Shown here: positions 44,329 to 52,664 of the stretch, one piece after another | Layout: each line of letters starts with the position of its first letter | Position numbering within the stretch: the stretch's first letter is position 1 | From: Tersicoccus phoenicis | GTDB lineage: Bacteria; Actinomycetota; Actinomycetes; Actinomycetales; Micrococcaceae | Direction of reading: 5' to 3' | DNA length: 64,000 nucleotides | NCBI RefSeq assembly: GCF_001968835.1 | Contig: NZ_MRDE01000068.1 | Span: forward strand, 1-64,000 | Made by a program: the position numbers and the translations under genes | Notes under the pieces: generated by a model | Told to the model about the DNA's origin: nothing | Seen by the model: the letters and a program-made list of their open reading frames with translations, nothing else | The model's database searches: none

Positions 44329-46748
44329 CCGTCCCCTCCCAGGAACCCCGCCAGCCGGACGCCGACCGGTCGAGACCCGACCAGCCGAGACCCGACCAGC
44401 CGAGACCCGCGCATTCCGGACTCGTTCACCTGCGTGCCGCCGGTACCAGCGTGCTGCTCGACCTGTCCGACGCCGCGACCGACGACCGGCGCACTGACCA
44501 GGACGGCGACAGGCCGGCACCGGCGTTCCTGCACTGGGGAGCGGATCTCGGGCCGGTGCCGCCGCCGGCCGCCGCCTTCGCCCGGCCCGTCACCCACTCC
44601 GGCTGGGACGATGCGGCGCCCCCTCCCGTCGTGCCCGCCGCCGCGGGCGGGTGGACCGGCCGGCCGGCCCTGCGCGGCAGCCGCGGCGGCGCCGACTTCT
44701 CCCCGCACTGGCGCCTGACGGACGCCCACGTCGACATCCCCCACGACCGCGGTCCCGGAGGCGCGGGCGCGGACGGACCGGACCGCGATGCCGGTGCTCA
44801 CCCGGTCGGTGCCGGCGGAGCCATCCGGCTCGAGCTGGCCGACGACCGGGCCGGCCTGGCGTTGACCTGGGAGCTGGAACTGCACGTCACCGGCGTCGTC
44901 CGGGTCGCGGCGACCGTGCGCAACACCGGCACCACCCCGTACCAGCTCGCCGCCCTCGAGGTCAGCCTGCCCGTCGGCGCGGCCGGGCGCGAACTGATGG
45001 ACCTGACCGGCACCTGGACCCGCGAGCGGCACCCGCAGCGATTGCCCTTCGCCCAGGGCTGCTGGCTGCGGGCCGGCCGGCACGGGCGCACCGGGCACGA
45101 CGCCCCCACCGTGCTCTGCGCCGGGGAGGAGGGCTTCGCCCACCGCCGCGGCCGGGTCTGGGCCGTGCACCTGGCCGCCAGCGGCGACACCGAGGTCTTC
45201 GCCGAGCGCACCCCGGACCCTTCCCGCCGGCTCGGCGGCGGGAACCTGCTCGGCGCCGGGGAGATCGACCTGGCCCCGGGCCAGGAGTACCGCAGCCCCA
45301 CCCTGTTCGGTGCCTACGCCGACGCCGGGCTCGACGGCATCGCCGCCGCCTTCCACCGCTGGGTCCGCGCCCGGCCGCAACACCCCGACCGGCCCCGTCC
45401 CGTCATCCTGAACACGTGGGAGGCCGTCTACTTCGACCACGACCTCACCGCCCTGACCGAACTCGCCGACGTGGCCGCGGACATCGGCGTCGAACGGTTC
45501 GTGCTCGACGACGGCTGGTTCGGCCACCGCCGCGACGACACGGCGGGCCTGGGCGACTGGTGGGTGGACCCGGCCGCGTGGCCGGACGGGCTCGGCCCGC
45601 TGATCGACCACGTCACCGGGCTCGGCCTCGAGTTCGGTCTGTGGGTCGAGCCCGAGATGATCAGCCCCGACTCCGATCTCGCCCGCGCCCACCCGGACTG
45701 GATCTCCGGTCCCGGGCACGGCCGGACGTCGGCTTCCTGGCGCCGGCAGCAGGTACTCGACCTGGTGAATCCGGCGGGGTTCGAGCACGTCCTGGCCGCG
45801 CTCGACGCTCTGCTGAGCGCCTACCCGATCCGCTACCTGAAGTGGGACCAGAACCGGGATCACACCGAACTGGGCCACGAGGGCAGGCCGGCGGCCCGCG
45901 CCCAGGCCGCAGCCGGCCTGGCCCTGATGGCCGAGCTCAAGCGGCGGCACCCGGGCCTGGAGATCGAGAGCTGCTCCTCCGGTGGTGCCCGGGTGGACCT
46001 GGCCGTCCTCGAGCACACCGACCGGGTCTGGGCCTCCGACTCCAACGACGCGCTGGAACGGCAGACCATCCAGCAGTACACCGGGCTGCTGCTGCCGCCG
46101 GAGCTGATCGGCGCGCACATCGGCCCGCCCACCGCGCACTCGTCGGGGCGCACGCACAGCCTCGGGTTCCGGGCGGTCACTGCCCTGTTCGGGCACCTGG
46201 GCCTGGAGTGGGACATCCGACGGACCGACCCGACCGAGCGTGACGAGCTGCGCCACGTCATCGGGCTCTACCGGCAACACCGCGAGCTGCTGCACACCGG
46301 CGTCACCGTCCGTGCGGACACGCCCGGGACCGGGCTGAACATCCACGGCGTCGTCGCCCCGGACGGGGCCAGCGCCCTGTTCGCGGTGGTCGCCACCGCC
46401 ACCGGTCCCGACGTGGCACCCGGCCCCCAGCCGCTGCCGGGCCTGGACCCCGCCGGCGTGTACGACGTCGAGCTGGTCGATCCGCTGCACCCGGGACCGC
46501 CCCGGTTCCACGCCCCCACCGACCCGGCCGCCGGGCACGGCGCCGAGGATCACACCGTCAAGGAGAAGGAGGGACCGGGCTGGATGCCGCGGCTGACGGG
46601 GATCACCGGGACCGCCCTGGCCGTCACAGGTCTGACCCTGCCCGTGCTCAACCCGGAGCAGGCCCTGCTGCTCTCCGTGCGGCGGACCGGAACTGTCGGG
46701 GCCGCGCGCGGGGGAACCGGGATCGCCGGCCCGAGCACCGCTGGTTGA
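44325..46748 (+). CDS. Alpha-galactosidase, glycoside hydrolase family 36
   Basis: The 807-residue protein is a GH36 retaining alpha-galactosidase. VLDDGWFGHR, the nucleophile Asp508 in YLKWDQNRD and the acid/base region WASDSND (Asp572 and Asp575) are visible, as are the N-terminal beta-supersandwich and C-terminal domains. There is no signal peptide. ATG 44325 overlaps the beta-galactosidase stop. Residues 15-28 contain 15-nt repeats (RPDQP, RPDQP, RPAHS). It would hydrolyse raffinose-family or melibiose-type alpha-galactosides, complementing the GH2 enzyme. Confidence 0.94.
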   Translation: MTVPSQEPRQPDADRSRPDQPRPDQPRPAHSGLVHLRAAGTSVLLDLSDAATDDRRTDQDGDRPAPAFLHWGADLGPVPPPAAAFARPVTHSGWDDAAPPPVVPAAAGGWTGRPALRGSRGGADFSPHWRLTDAHVDIPHDRGPGGAGADGPDRDAGAHPVGAGGAIRLELADDRAGLALTWELELHVTGVVRVAATVRNTGTTPYQLAALEVSLPVGAAGRELMDLTGTWTRERHPQRLPFAQGCWLRAGRHGRTGHDAPTVLCAGEEGFAHRRGRVWAVHLAASGDTEVFAERTPDPSRRLGGGNLLGAGEIDLAPGQEYRSPTLFGAYADAGLDGIAAAFHRWVRARPQHPDRPRPVILNTWEAVYFDHDLTALTELADVAADIGVERFVLDDGWFGHRRDDTAGLGDWWVDPAAWPDGLGPLIDHVTGLGLEFGLWVEPEMISPDSDLARAHPDWISGPGHGRTSASWRRQQVLDLVNPAGFEHVLAALDALLSAYPIRYLKWDQNRDHTELGHEGRPAARAQAAAGLALMAELKRRHPGLEIESCSSGGARVDLAVLEHTDRVWASDSNDALERQTIQQYTGLLLPPELIGAHIGPPTAHSSGRTHSLGFRAVTALFGHLGLEWDIRRTDPTERDELRHVIGLYRQHRELLHTGVTVRADTPGTGLNIHGVVAPDGASALFAVVATATGPDVAPGPQPLPGLDPAGVYDVELVDPLHPGPPRFHAPTDPAAGHGAEDHTVKEKEGPGWMPRLTGITGTALAVTGLTLPVLNPEQALLLSVRRTGTVGAARGGTGIAGPSTAG

Positions 46749-46763
46749 AGCGAGCGCGGCGGG

Positions 46764-46769
46764 TAGCGT
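46764..46769 (+). promoter_or_regulatory. -10 box TAGCGT of leaderless galM
   Basis: TAGCGT lies 6 nt before ATG 46776, giving the epimerase its own start besides read-through from the operon. Confidence 0.55.
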
Positions 46770-46775
46770 GACCTC

Positions 46776-47714
46776 ATGAGCGCTTCGACCCGCCCCGCCA
46801 CCGGCGAACAGTACGAGATCGCCGTCGGCGGTACCCGCGCCGTGATCACCGAACTCGCCGCCGGGCTGCGCCTGTTCGAGGTCGACGGCGTCGCGCTGAC
46901 CGAGACGTACGACGACGACGCGATCGCCCCCGGCGCTGCCGGGATCACGCTGGCGCCGTGGCCGAACCGGATCGCCGCCGGCCGCTGGACCCAGCGGCTG
47001 CCCGACGGGGGTACCCGGACCCAGCAGCTGGACATCACCGAGCCCGCCCGTGGCAACGCCATGCACGGGTTGCTCCGCAACACCGGCTACACACCGCTGG
47101 AGCACCGCGCCGAGTCGGTCACCCTGTCGGCGGGCATCTACCCGCAGCACGGCTACCCGTTCCACCTGATCCACGAGGTGCACTACGCCGTCTCGGATGA
47201 CGGATCACTGCACGTGCGTCAGCGGCTGACCAACCGGGGAAGCGGAACCGCGCCCGTAGCGCTCGGTGCCCATCCCTACCTGCGCGTCGGTGACGTCCCG
47301 GTGGCCGACCTGACCCTGCGCGTGGACGCGGCGACCCGCCTACTGGCCGACCCCCGGTCCCTGATCCCGACCGGCACCGCGCCGGTCGACGGCGGGGAGC
47401 ACGACCTGCGCGCCGGCCGGCGGATCGGCTCGTTGCGGATGGACAGCGCGTACACGGATCTGGCGCTGGTGGACGGCGAGCACCGGCACGATCTGCGTGC
47501 TCCCGACGGCAGCGGCGTGCAGCTGCGGACGGGACCGGAGTGCGGGTACGTGCACGTCTTCATCACGGACCACACCCCGGGCCTGGGTCTCGCCGTCGCG
47601 CTGGAGCCGATGAGCGCCCCGGCCAACGCCTTCAACAGTGGGGACGGGCTGCGTCGGCTGGCCCCCGGCGAGGAGTTGACCATCTCCTGGGGCCTGCGCC
47701 GACTGCCTGCCTGA
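46776..47714 (+). CDS. galM: Aldose 1-epimerase (mutarotase)
   Basis: The 312-residue protein is a GalM/YihR-type epimerase that converts beta-galactose released by GH2 into the alpha form needed by GalK. Seen are LAPWPNRIAAGRW near residue 65, NAMHGLLRNTGY (catalytic His) near 92, GAHPYLR (second His) near 168, and LEPMSAPANAFNSG (catalytic Glu) near 277. It lies 27 nt after the alpha-galactosidase and also has its own leaderless promoter. Confidence 0.93.
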   Translation: MSASTRPATGEQYEIAVGGTRAVITELAAGLRLFEVDGVALTETYDDDAIAPGAAGITLAPWPNRIAAGRWTQRLPDGGTRTQQLDITEPARGNAMHGLLRNTGYTPLEHRAESVTLSAGIYPQHGYPFHLIHEVHYAVSDDGSLHVRQRLTNRGSGTAPVALGAHPYLRVGDVPVADLTLRVDAATRLLADPRSLIPTGTAPVDGGEHDLRAGRRIGSLRMDSAYTDLALVDGEHRHDLRAPDGSGVQLRTGPECGYVHVFITDHTPGLGLAVALEPMSAPANAFNSGDGLRRLAPGEELTISWGLRRLPA

Positions 47715-47752
47715 CGGCAAGTGGTCAGCGGAGCGAACCAGCTACACGCAGC

Positions 47753-48142
47753 TCAGCGAACCCGGATCTCCGCGTCATGGCCGCTGGACCGGGCCAGCCT
47801 CGCGTCCCGGGTCAGAACCGGACAGTGCAGCGCCTCGGCGAGCACCACGTAGGCGGCGTCATAGGCGCTCAGATTCGCGTGAAGCTCGAATGCGCGCCGG
47901 CGTAACGGCGCGGCGCTCGGCCACCGTTGGATGGACAACGCATCGAAGTCGGTCAAAGCGTCCCGCGCTCTGGAGGGACTGATGCGGCCGCCGAGAGTCA
48001 GCCCACGCAGCGCAGAGACCACCTCGAAGTCCAGCAACGCGGGCGCGTGCAGGTCTTCGCGGGCGATCTCGGCACGGAGGTCTTCGCTCCCCTCGACCGC
48101 CGTCAGTGCGTCGACCACGGCCGCGCTGTCGATGACGATCAC
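47753..48142 (-). CDS. PIN-domain ribonuclease toxin (VapC), second module
   Basis: The 129-residue PIN protein has acidic residues in MIVIDSAAVVDAL, LLDFEVVSALRG, LSAYDAAYVVLAEAL and VLTRDARLA. The start ATG overlaps the antitoxin stop (ATGA). The module sits between the galactoside operon and the AI-2E transporter gene with no other mobile signature. Confidence 0.9.
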   Translation of the reverse strand: MIVIDSAAVVDALTAVEGSEDLRAEIAREDLHAPALLDFEVVSALRGLTLGGRISPSRARDALTDFDALSIQRWPSAAPLRRRAFELHANLSAYDAAYVVLAEALHCPVLTRDARLARSSGHDAEIRVR

Positions 48143-48396
48143 CCGCGCGGCCGTGACATCAGCTGCTGGTCCCGCTCGGCGCGCGCGGCAGCGACGACGT
48201 CGGCAGCGGAAGCGGTGGCCTGCTCGGCTCGCTGCGCGGCCCTGTCGAGTACGTCGGCGACGGTGGGACGGGCCACCTCCCGGTCGATGAGGTCGAGCAA
48301 GTAACCGTTGAGTGACTGTCCCCGGGCCGCAGCTCGGGCCTTGAGCGCACGCCGCGCTTCCTCGGGTACATCTCTGATCTGTAGCAGGGAACTCAT
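48139..48396 (-). CDS. FitA/VapB-type ribbon-helix-helix antitoxin
   Basis: The 85-residue protein starts with a ribbon-helix-helix core (SSLLQIRDVPEEARRALKARA, GQSLNGYLLDLID), where the first strand would contact DNA, and ends in a long charged helix that binds the toxin. It precedes and overlaps the PIN gene. ATG 48396 is fixed by a TAAAAT box 6 nt upstream. Confidence 0.88.
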   Translation of the reverse strand: MSSLLQIRDVPEEARRALKARAAARGQSLNGYLLDLIDREVARPTVADVLDRAAQRAEQATASAADVVAAARAERDQQLMSRPRG

Positions 48397-48402
48397 AGTT
48401 TC

Positions 48403-48408
48403 ATTTTA
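48403..48408 (-). promoter_or_regulatory. -10 box TAAAAT of leaderless vapB
   Basis: On the minus strand TAAAAT lies 6 nt before ATG 48396. It is one of the few A/T-rich hexamers in the window. Confidence 0.6.
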
Positions 48409-48439
48409 GGTGCAAACCCATCCAGTCTGTATGAACCTT

Positions 48440-48496
48440 GCGTCCGGGTTCGGACGCGCGGCGCGGACGCAAAATACCCGATCGCACGCGATCGGG
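48440..48496. repeat. Two perfect inverted repeats before the AI-2E transporter gene
   Basis: GCGTCCG (48440-48446) pairs with CGGACGC (48451-48457). CCCGATCGC (48477-48485) pairs with GCGATCGGG (48488-48496). The second ends 3 nt before the first possible ATG at 48500. They may be operators or 5' leader hairpins. Confidence 0.55.
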
Positions 48497-48499
48497 TCG

Positions 48500-49831
48500 A
48501 TGATGGACCGCATGGGACTTTTCAGTGGCCTGCGCGGCGAGACGCCGACCGCCCCGCCCCCGGACCCCTCGTTCCAGCCGGCCGGTGACGAGGTGCCGTA
48601 CGCGCTGCGGATCGGGGCCGCCTGGTCGTGGCGGCTGGTGATGATCGTCCTCGTCGCATGGGGACTGTTCTACGTGGTGGCGTTCTTCAGCGTCCTCATC
48701 ATCCCGCTGATGATCGCCGCGCTGCTGGCCGGCCTGCTCTCCCCGCTCGTCCGGGCGCTGCACCGGAACCGGGTGCCCAAGGGCCTGGCCGTGGCGATCG
48801 TCGAGATCGGATTCATCGTGGTGGTGGCGGGCGCCCTGACCCTCGTGGGCCGGCAGATCGTCTCGGGCATCTCGGCCCTGTGGGGGCAGGCCCGCGCCGG
48901 GTACGAGCAGCTGATGGGCTGGCTGCAGAGCGGCCCCCTGCAGTTGTCCACCGCCGAGATCGACCGCTACCTGCAGCAGGTGGTGCGGAGCGTGCAGGAC
49001 AACAGCAGTACCGTGCTGTCCGGTGCCGCGTCCGTCGGCACCACCGCCGGTCACGTCGCCGCCGGTCTGCTGCTGACCGTCTTCTCGCTCATCTTCTTCC
49101 TGCTCGACGGCGACCGGATCTGGCGGTTCGTGGTCGGGATGCTGCCCCGCCGGGCCCGCCCGGCGACCGACGGGGCCGGCCGGCGCGGCTGGCAATCCAT
49201 GGTGTCCTGGGTGCGCGTGCAGATCCTCGTCGCGGCGATCGACGCCATCGGTATCGGCGTCGGTGCGCTGGTCATCGGCGTCCCGCTCGCCATCCCGCTC
49301 GCGGTGCTCGTGTTCCTCGGCTCCTTCATCCCGATCGTCGGCGCCCTCGTGACCGGCAGTGTCGCGGTGTTGCTCGCCCTGGTGGCGCTCGGTCCGATCC
49401 AGGCGGTGATCATGCTCGCCGTCGTGCTGCTCGTCCAACAGATCGAAGGACACATCCTGCAGCCGCTGATCATGGGCCGGGCCGTCTCCTTGCATCCCCT
49501 CGCCGTCGTGCTCGCCGTGACCGGCGGGTCGCTGGTCGCGGGCATCGCCGGCGCCCTGTTCTCCGTGCCGCTGCTGGCCGTCGTCAACACCGTCATCCGC
49601 TACCTGGCCGGGCGGCAGTGGGAGACGGACCCGCTGCTGGTGGGTTCCGGCGCCGACGGGTACGGCCGGCACGCCGAGGACACCGACCGGCAGCGGCAGG
49701 ACCACGGCCGGTCCGGGGCCGACGCCGAGACCGCGGCGGTGAACGCCACCGGCGCGGACGCGCCCGACGCTGACCGCAGTGACCGCAGCGACCGCAGTAC
49801 CGCCACGACCGACGTGGAGCGCACCCGATGA
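48500..49831 (+). CDS. AI-2E family transporter
   Basis: The 443-residue membrane protein belongs to the AI-2E/YdiK/PerM family, whose members include an autoinducer exporter and sodium/proton antiporters, so the substrate is open. Hydrophobic segments lie near residues 50-110, 195-220 and 255-380, with the family block LVFLGSFIPIVGALVTGSVAVL. The C-terminal 60 residues are polar and charged. ATG 48500, 48503 and 48512 are all possible; none has a Shine-Dalgarno, and a perfect hairpin lies just before the first. The stop overlaps ilvA. Confidence 0.85.
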   Translation: MMDRMGLFSGLRGETPTAPPPDPSFQPAGDEVPYALRIGAAWSWRLVMIVLVAWGLFYVVAFFSVLIIPLMIAALLAGLLSPLVRALHRNRVPKGLAVAIVEIGFIVVVAGALTLVGRQIVSGISALWGQARAGYEQLMGWLQSGPLQLSTAEIDRYLQQVVRSVQDNSSTVLSGAASVGTTAGHVAAGLLLTVFSLIFFLLDGDRIWRFVVGMLPRRARPATDGAGRRGWQSMVSWVRVQILVAAIDAIGIGVGALVIGVPLAIPLAVLVFLGSFIPIVGALVTGSVAVLLALVALGPIQAVIMLAVVLLVQQIEGHILQPLIMGRAVSLHPLAVVLAVTGGSLVAGIAGALFSVPLLAVVNTVIRYLAGRQWETDPLLVGSGADGYGRHAEDTDRQRQDHGRSGADAETAAVNATGADAPDADRSDRSDRSTATTDVERTR

Positions 49832-51075
49832 GCAGCACCGGCCTGACCGGACTCCAGGTCCGCTACGAAGACGTGCTGGCGGCACGCCGGCTGCAGGCCG
49901 GCCTGATCGAGAACACGCCGATCCAGCACTCACGCGCCCTGGCCCGGATCACCGGTTCCCCGGTGTATCTGAAGTGCGAGAACCTGCAGCGCGCCGGTTC
50001 CTTCAAGGTGCGGGGTGCCTACACCCGGATGGCGCGGCTGAGCCCCGAGGAACGGTCCCGTGGCGTCGTCGCCGCGTCGGCGGGCAACCACGCGCAGGGG
50101 GTGGCCGTCGCCGCGAAGCACCTGAGCGTCCGCGCCCGCATCTACATGCCGGTCGGCGTGGCCCTGCCCAAGCTCGCGGCCACCCAGGACCACGGTGCGG
50201 AGGTCATCCTGCACGGGGCGACCGTCGACGAGGCGCTCACCGAGGCGCAGCGGTACGCCGCCGACTCCGGTGCCGTGTTCGTACACCCGTTCGACAACGT
50301 CGACGTCGTCGCCGGGCAGGGCACCGTGGGCCTGGAGATCGTCGAGCAGGTGCCCGACGTCGACACCGTGCTCGTCGGCGTGGGTGGGGGAGGCCTGCTC
50401 GCGGGCCTGGCCGTCGCCCTCAAGCACGAGGCGCAACGGCAGGGCCGGCAGATCCGGGTGATCGGGGTACAGGCCGAGAACGCGGCCGCCTACCCGCCGT
50501 CCCTCGCGGCGGACGCGCTGGTGCCGCTGCAGAGGGTCACCACCATGGCCGACGGCATCGCGGTCGGGAAACCGGGGCAGATCCCCTTCTCCATCATCAA
50601 GGAACTCGTCGACGACGTCGTCACCGTCAGCGAGGACGCCCTGGCCCGGGCGCTGATCTTCCTGTTGGAGCGATCGAAGATGGTGGTCGAGCCCGCCGGC
50701 GCGGTCGGCGTGGCCGCCCTGATGGAGGGCCGGATCGAGAACCCCGGGGTGACCGTGCCCGTGCTCTCGGGCGGCAACATCGACCCGATGCTCATGCTCA
50801 AGGTGATCCAGCGCGGCCTCTCGGCGGCGGGTCGCTTCCTGCAGGTGCGGATCATGCTGCACGACCGGCCGGGCTCCCTGGCCACCATCTCGCGGGTCAT
50901 CGCCGAGAACGACGCCAACGTCACCGGGGTGGACCACACCCGGATCGGCGGGTCGATCAACATGGGCGACGTGGCCATCACCATCTTCATGGAGACCAGG
51001 GGCGAGGAGCACTGCGCCGCGATCCTGCAGGCCCTGCGCGACGAAGGGCTGGATCCGCAGGTCATCCACGGCTGA
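49828..51075 (+). CDS. ilvA: Threonine ammonia-lyase (with ACT domain)
   Basis: The 415-residue PLP enzyme deaminates threonine to 2-oxobutanoate. The cofactor Lys is in NLQRAGSFKVRGAY near residue 57, the Gly loop is VGVGGGGLLAGL near 189, and ASAGNHAQGVA near 88 contacts substrate. A C-terminal ACT-type domain (FLQVRIMLHDRPGSLATIS, DANVTGVDHTR) suggests allosteric control. The length fits the shorter, single-ACT form, which can be biosynthetic or catabolic. The ATG overlaps the transporter stop. Confidence 0.93.
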   Translation: MSSTGLTGLQVRYEDVLAARRLQAGLIENTPIQHSRALARITGSPVYLKCENLQRAGSFKVRGAYTRMARLSPEERSRGVVAASAGNHAQGVAVAAKHLSVRARIYMPVGVALPKLAATQDHGAEVILHGATVDEALTEAQRYAADSGAVFVHPFDNVDVVAGQGTVGLEIVEQVPDVDTVLVGVGGGGLLAGLAVALKHEAQRQGRQIRVIGVQAENAAAYPPSLAADALVPLQRVTTMADGIAVGKPGQIPFSIIKELVDDVVTVSEDALARALIFLLERSKMVVEPAGAVGVAALMEGRIENPGVTVPVLSGGNIDPMLMLKVIQRGLSAAGRFLQVRIMLHDRPGSLATISRVIAENDANVTGVDHTRIGGSINMGDVAITIFMETRGEEHCAAILQALRDEGLDPQVIHG

Positions 51076-51130
51076 GTTCCGGCCGCACCTCCGCACTGAC
51101 GCGCTCCGCTGACGTGATCCGCACAGCGCA

Positions 51131-51161
51131 GCGGCCGGTCACCCCGGGGGTGACCGGCCGC
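51131..51161. terminator. Terminator hairpin, ilvA / greA
   Basis: A long near-perfect inverted repeat (51131-51145 with 51147-51161) lies between the convergent genes. Confidence 0.75.
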
Positions 51162-51184
51162 CGTGGTGACGCCGGAGTGGGAGG

Positions 51185-51679
51185 TCAGCCGCTGTACGGC
51201 TTGGCGTCGACGATCTCGACGGCGATGTCCCTGCCGTTCGGCGCGGCGTAGTGGGTGGCGTCGCCCTTCTTCAGGCCGAGGATCGCGGCGCCGAGCGGGG
51301 ACTTCTCACTGAACACGTCCAGATCGGTGCCGACGGCGACCTCCCGGCTGCCCAACAGGAACGTCTCCTCATCACCGGCGATCCGGGCGGTGACCACCAT
51401 GCCGGACTCGACGATCCCGTCGTCGGCAGGCTGCTCACCCACGTGGGCGTTCTTCAACAGCTCGGTGAGCTGCCGGATCCGTGCCTCCGCCTTGCCCTGC
51501 TCCTCCTTGGCCGCGTGGTAGCCGCCGTTCTCCTTGAGGTCGCCCTCCGAGCGGGCCGCCTCGATGCGGGCCACGATGTCCGCGCGACCCGGGCCGGAGA
51601 GGTGCTCCAGCTCGGCGTGCAGGCGGTCGTAGGCGTCCTGGGTGAGCCAGGGGGACGAGGCGGCGCTGTTGGCGGTCAC
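51185..51679 (-). CDS. greA: Transcription elongation factor GreA
   Basis: The 164-residue factor rescues backtracked RNA polymerase. The N-terminal coiled coil contains IEAARSEGDLKENGGYHAAKEE, with the conserved acidic tip, and the C-terminal FKBP-like domain contains SPLGAAILGLKKGD. GTG 51679 has AAGGAG 8 nt upstream. The leader is long and carries a terminator-like hairpin with a T6 tract (see 51785-51836). Confidence 0.95.
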   Translation of the reverse strand: MTANSAASSPWLTQDAYDRLHAELEHLSGPGRADIVARIEAARSEGDLKENGGYHAAKEEQGKAEARIRQLTELLKNAHVGEQPADDGIVESGMVVTARIAGDEETFLLGSREVAVGTDLDVFSEKSPLGAAILGLKKGDATHYAAPNGRDIAVEIVDAKPYSG

Positions 51680-51784
51680 GCGATACTCCTTGTCGTGCGG
51701 GTGGCCATCGGTCGGCCCGTGCGGCCGACGCGGTGTCGCTTCGCGCAGGCCCGATCGGGGACGGCGGCACGGTGCCGGCAGCCC

Positions 51785-51836
51785 AAAAAAGGAACCCCGC
51801 CGGTGCCGGTCACAACCGTCACGTTCACCAGCGGGG
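51785..51836 (-). terminator. U-tract intrinsic terminator in the greA leader
   Basis: On the minus strand CCCCGCTGGTG (51836-51826) pairs with CACCGGCGGGG (51805-51795), 11 bp with one G-U, followed by TTCC and six T. It lies about 100 nt before the greA start and about 50-60 nt after the predicted start site set by TAGACT 51854-51859. It could attenuate greA or simply end the DUF4307 transcript. Confidence 0.65.
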
Positions 51837-51853
51837 CGAAGCGTATTCCGACC

Positions 51854-51859
51854 AGTCTA
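51854..51859 (-). promoter_or_regulatory. -10 box TAGACT upstream of greA
   Basis: The hexamer on the minus strand sets a start near 51847, upstream of the leader terminator. No clear -35 is seen. Confidence 0.5.
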
Positions 51860-52044
51860 GCGAGCGGAAGCCCCGAACGGGGCATCGGGGTGCCGGATCC
51901 AACGGTTCCGACGTCCCGGCCGGCGAGGCCGAACGGTCCCAGGGACGTCAGCGGTGCCGCAGCGACCACGCCGATGTGCGGTCCCGTCGCAGTTCAGTTC
52001 CGCCGCAGCTCAGTTTCGCCGCAGCCCGGTCCCGGCGCGGGCGA

Positions 52045-52464
52045 TCACGGCACCGTCCAGCAGCGGTCGACACCGCCGCTGACAGCGAGGGAGGTGGTGC
52101 GCAGCTCGACCTGGCGCGCGACGGCGCCGGTGTCGTCGACGTCGATCTCCGTGTATCCGACCACCGTGAAACGCTCGTCCAGCGCCTGGATGCCGCACCG
52201 TCCGCGTAGGCCGGCGGGGACGACGACGTCCATGCCCACCGTGATGGACGTCGAATCGCGCACCGAGAACCCGACGTCCTTGGTGGAGATCGTCGGTCGG
52301 TTGAGCACGAACGCGACCAGCGCGGTGGCGACGACACCGGCGACGACACCGGCGATGATCACGACGAGCCGGCCACGGCGGTTCAATCGGCGCTTGGGCG
52401 CTCCGTAGCGAGTGACTAGGGTGGGACTGGTCATCGACTCGGGGGTGCTCACGCGGGCTCTCAT
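52045..52464 (-). CDS. DUF4307 family membrane protein
   Basis: The 139-residue protein has a basic N-terminus (RYGAPKRRLNRRGR), one membrane helix near residues 33-53 and an extracytoplasmic domain (VGFSVRDSTSITVGMDVVV, RCGIQALDE) typical of DUF4307, a family of unknown function found next to mca and greA in actinobacteria. ATG 52464 is used; GTG 52452 and ATG 52434 are possible starts. Two Cys residues in the outer domain could form a disulfide. Confidence 0.8.
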   Translation of the reverse strand: MRARVSTPESMTSPTLVTRYGAPKRRLNRRGRLVVIIAGVVAGVVATALVAFVLNRPTISTKDVGFSVRDSTSITVGMDVVVPAGLRGRCGIQALDERFTVVGYTEIDVDDTGAVARQVELRTTSLAVSGGVDRCWTVP

Positions 52465-52664
52465 TCGCGGTCACGGACGGTAGGTCGTGCGGGTCACCGA
52501 TGCGACTGCGCACGACGGCGGGGACGTCGTCCAGCCTATCCCGGCTCGGCAGATCGTGAGACCGCAGGTCGCCCACCTCGAGGCGGTGACCGCTCATGCC
52601 CCGGGGACGACCCGGTGACGCACGAAGCCGTTCGTATCTCCGTCCAACCGTCCAGGAGTGTCTG

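Larger units (their letters stand above)
51680..52044. other. greA leader and DUF4307 3' flank
   Basis: This 365-nt minus-strand leader region includes a TAGACT box (51854-51859), a U-tract terminator (51785-51836) and the greA ribosome binding site. I see no gene in it. Confidence 0.6.

Noticed and set aside
40948-47183. Long minus-strand open frames opposite the glycosidases
   Set aside because: These are shadows of well-supported GH2 and GH36 genes.
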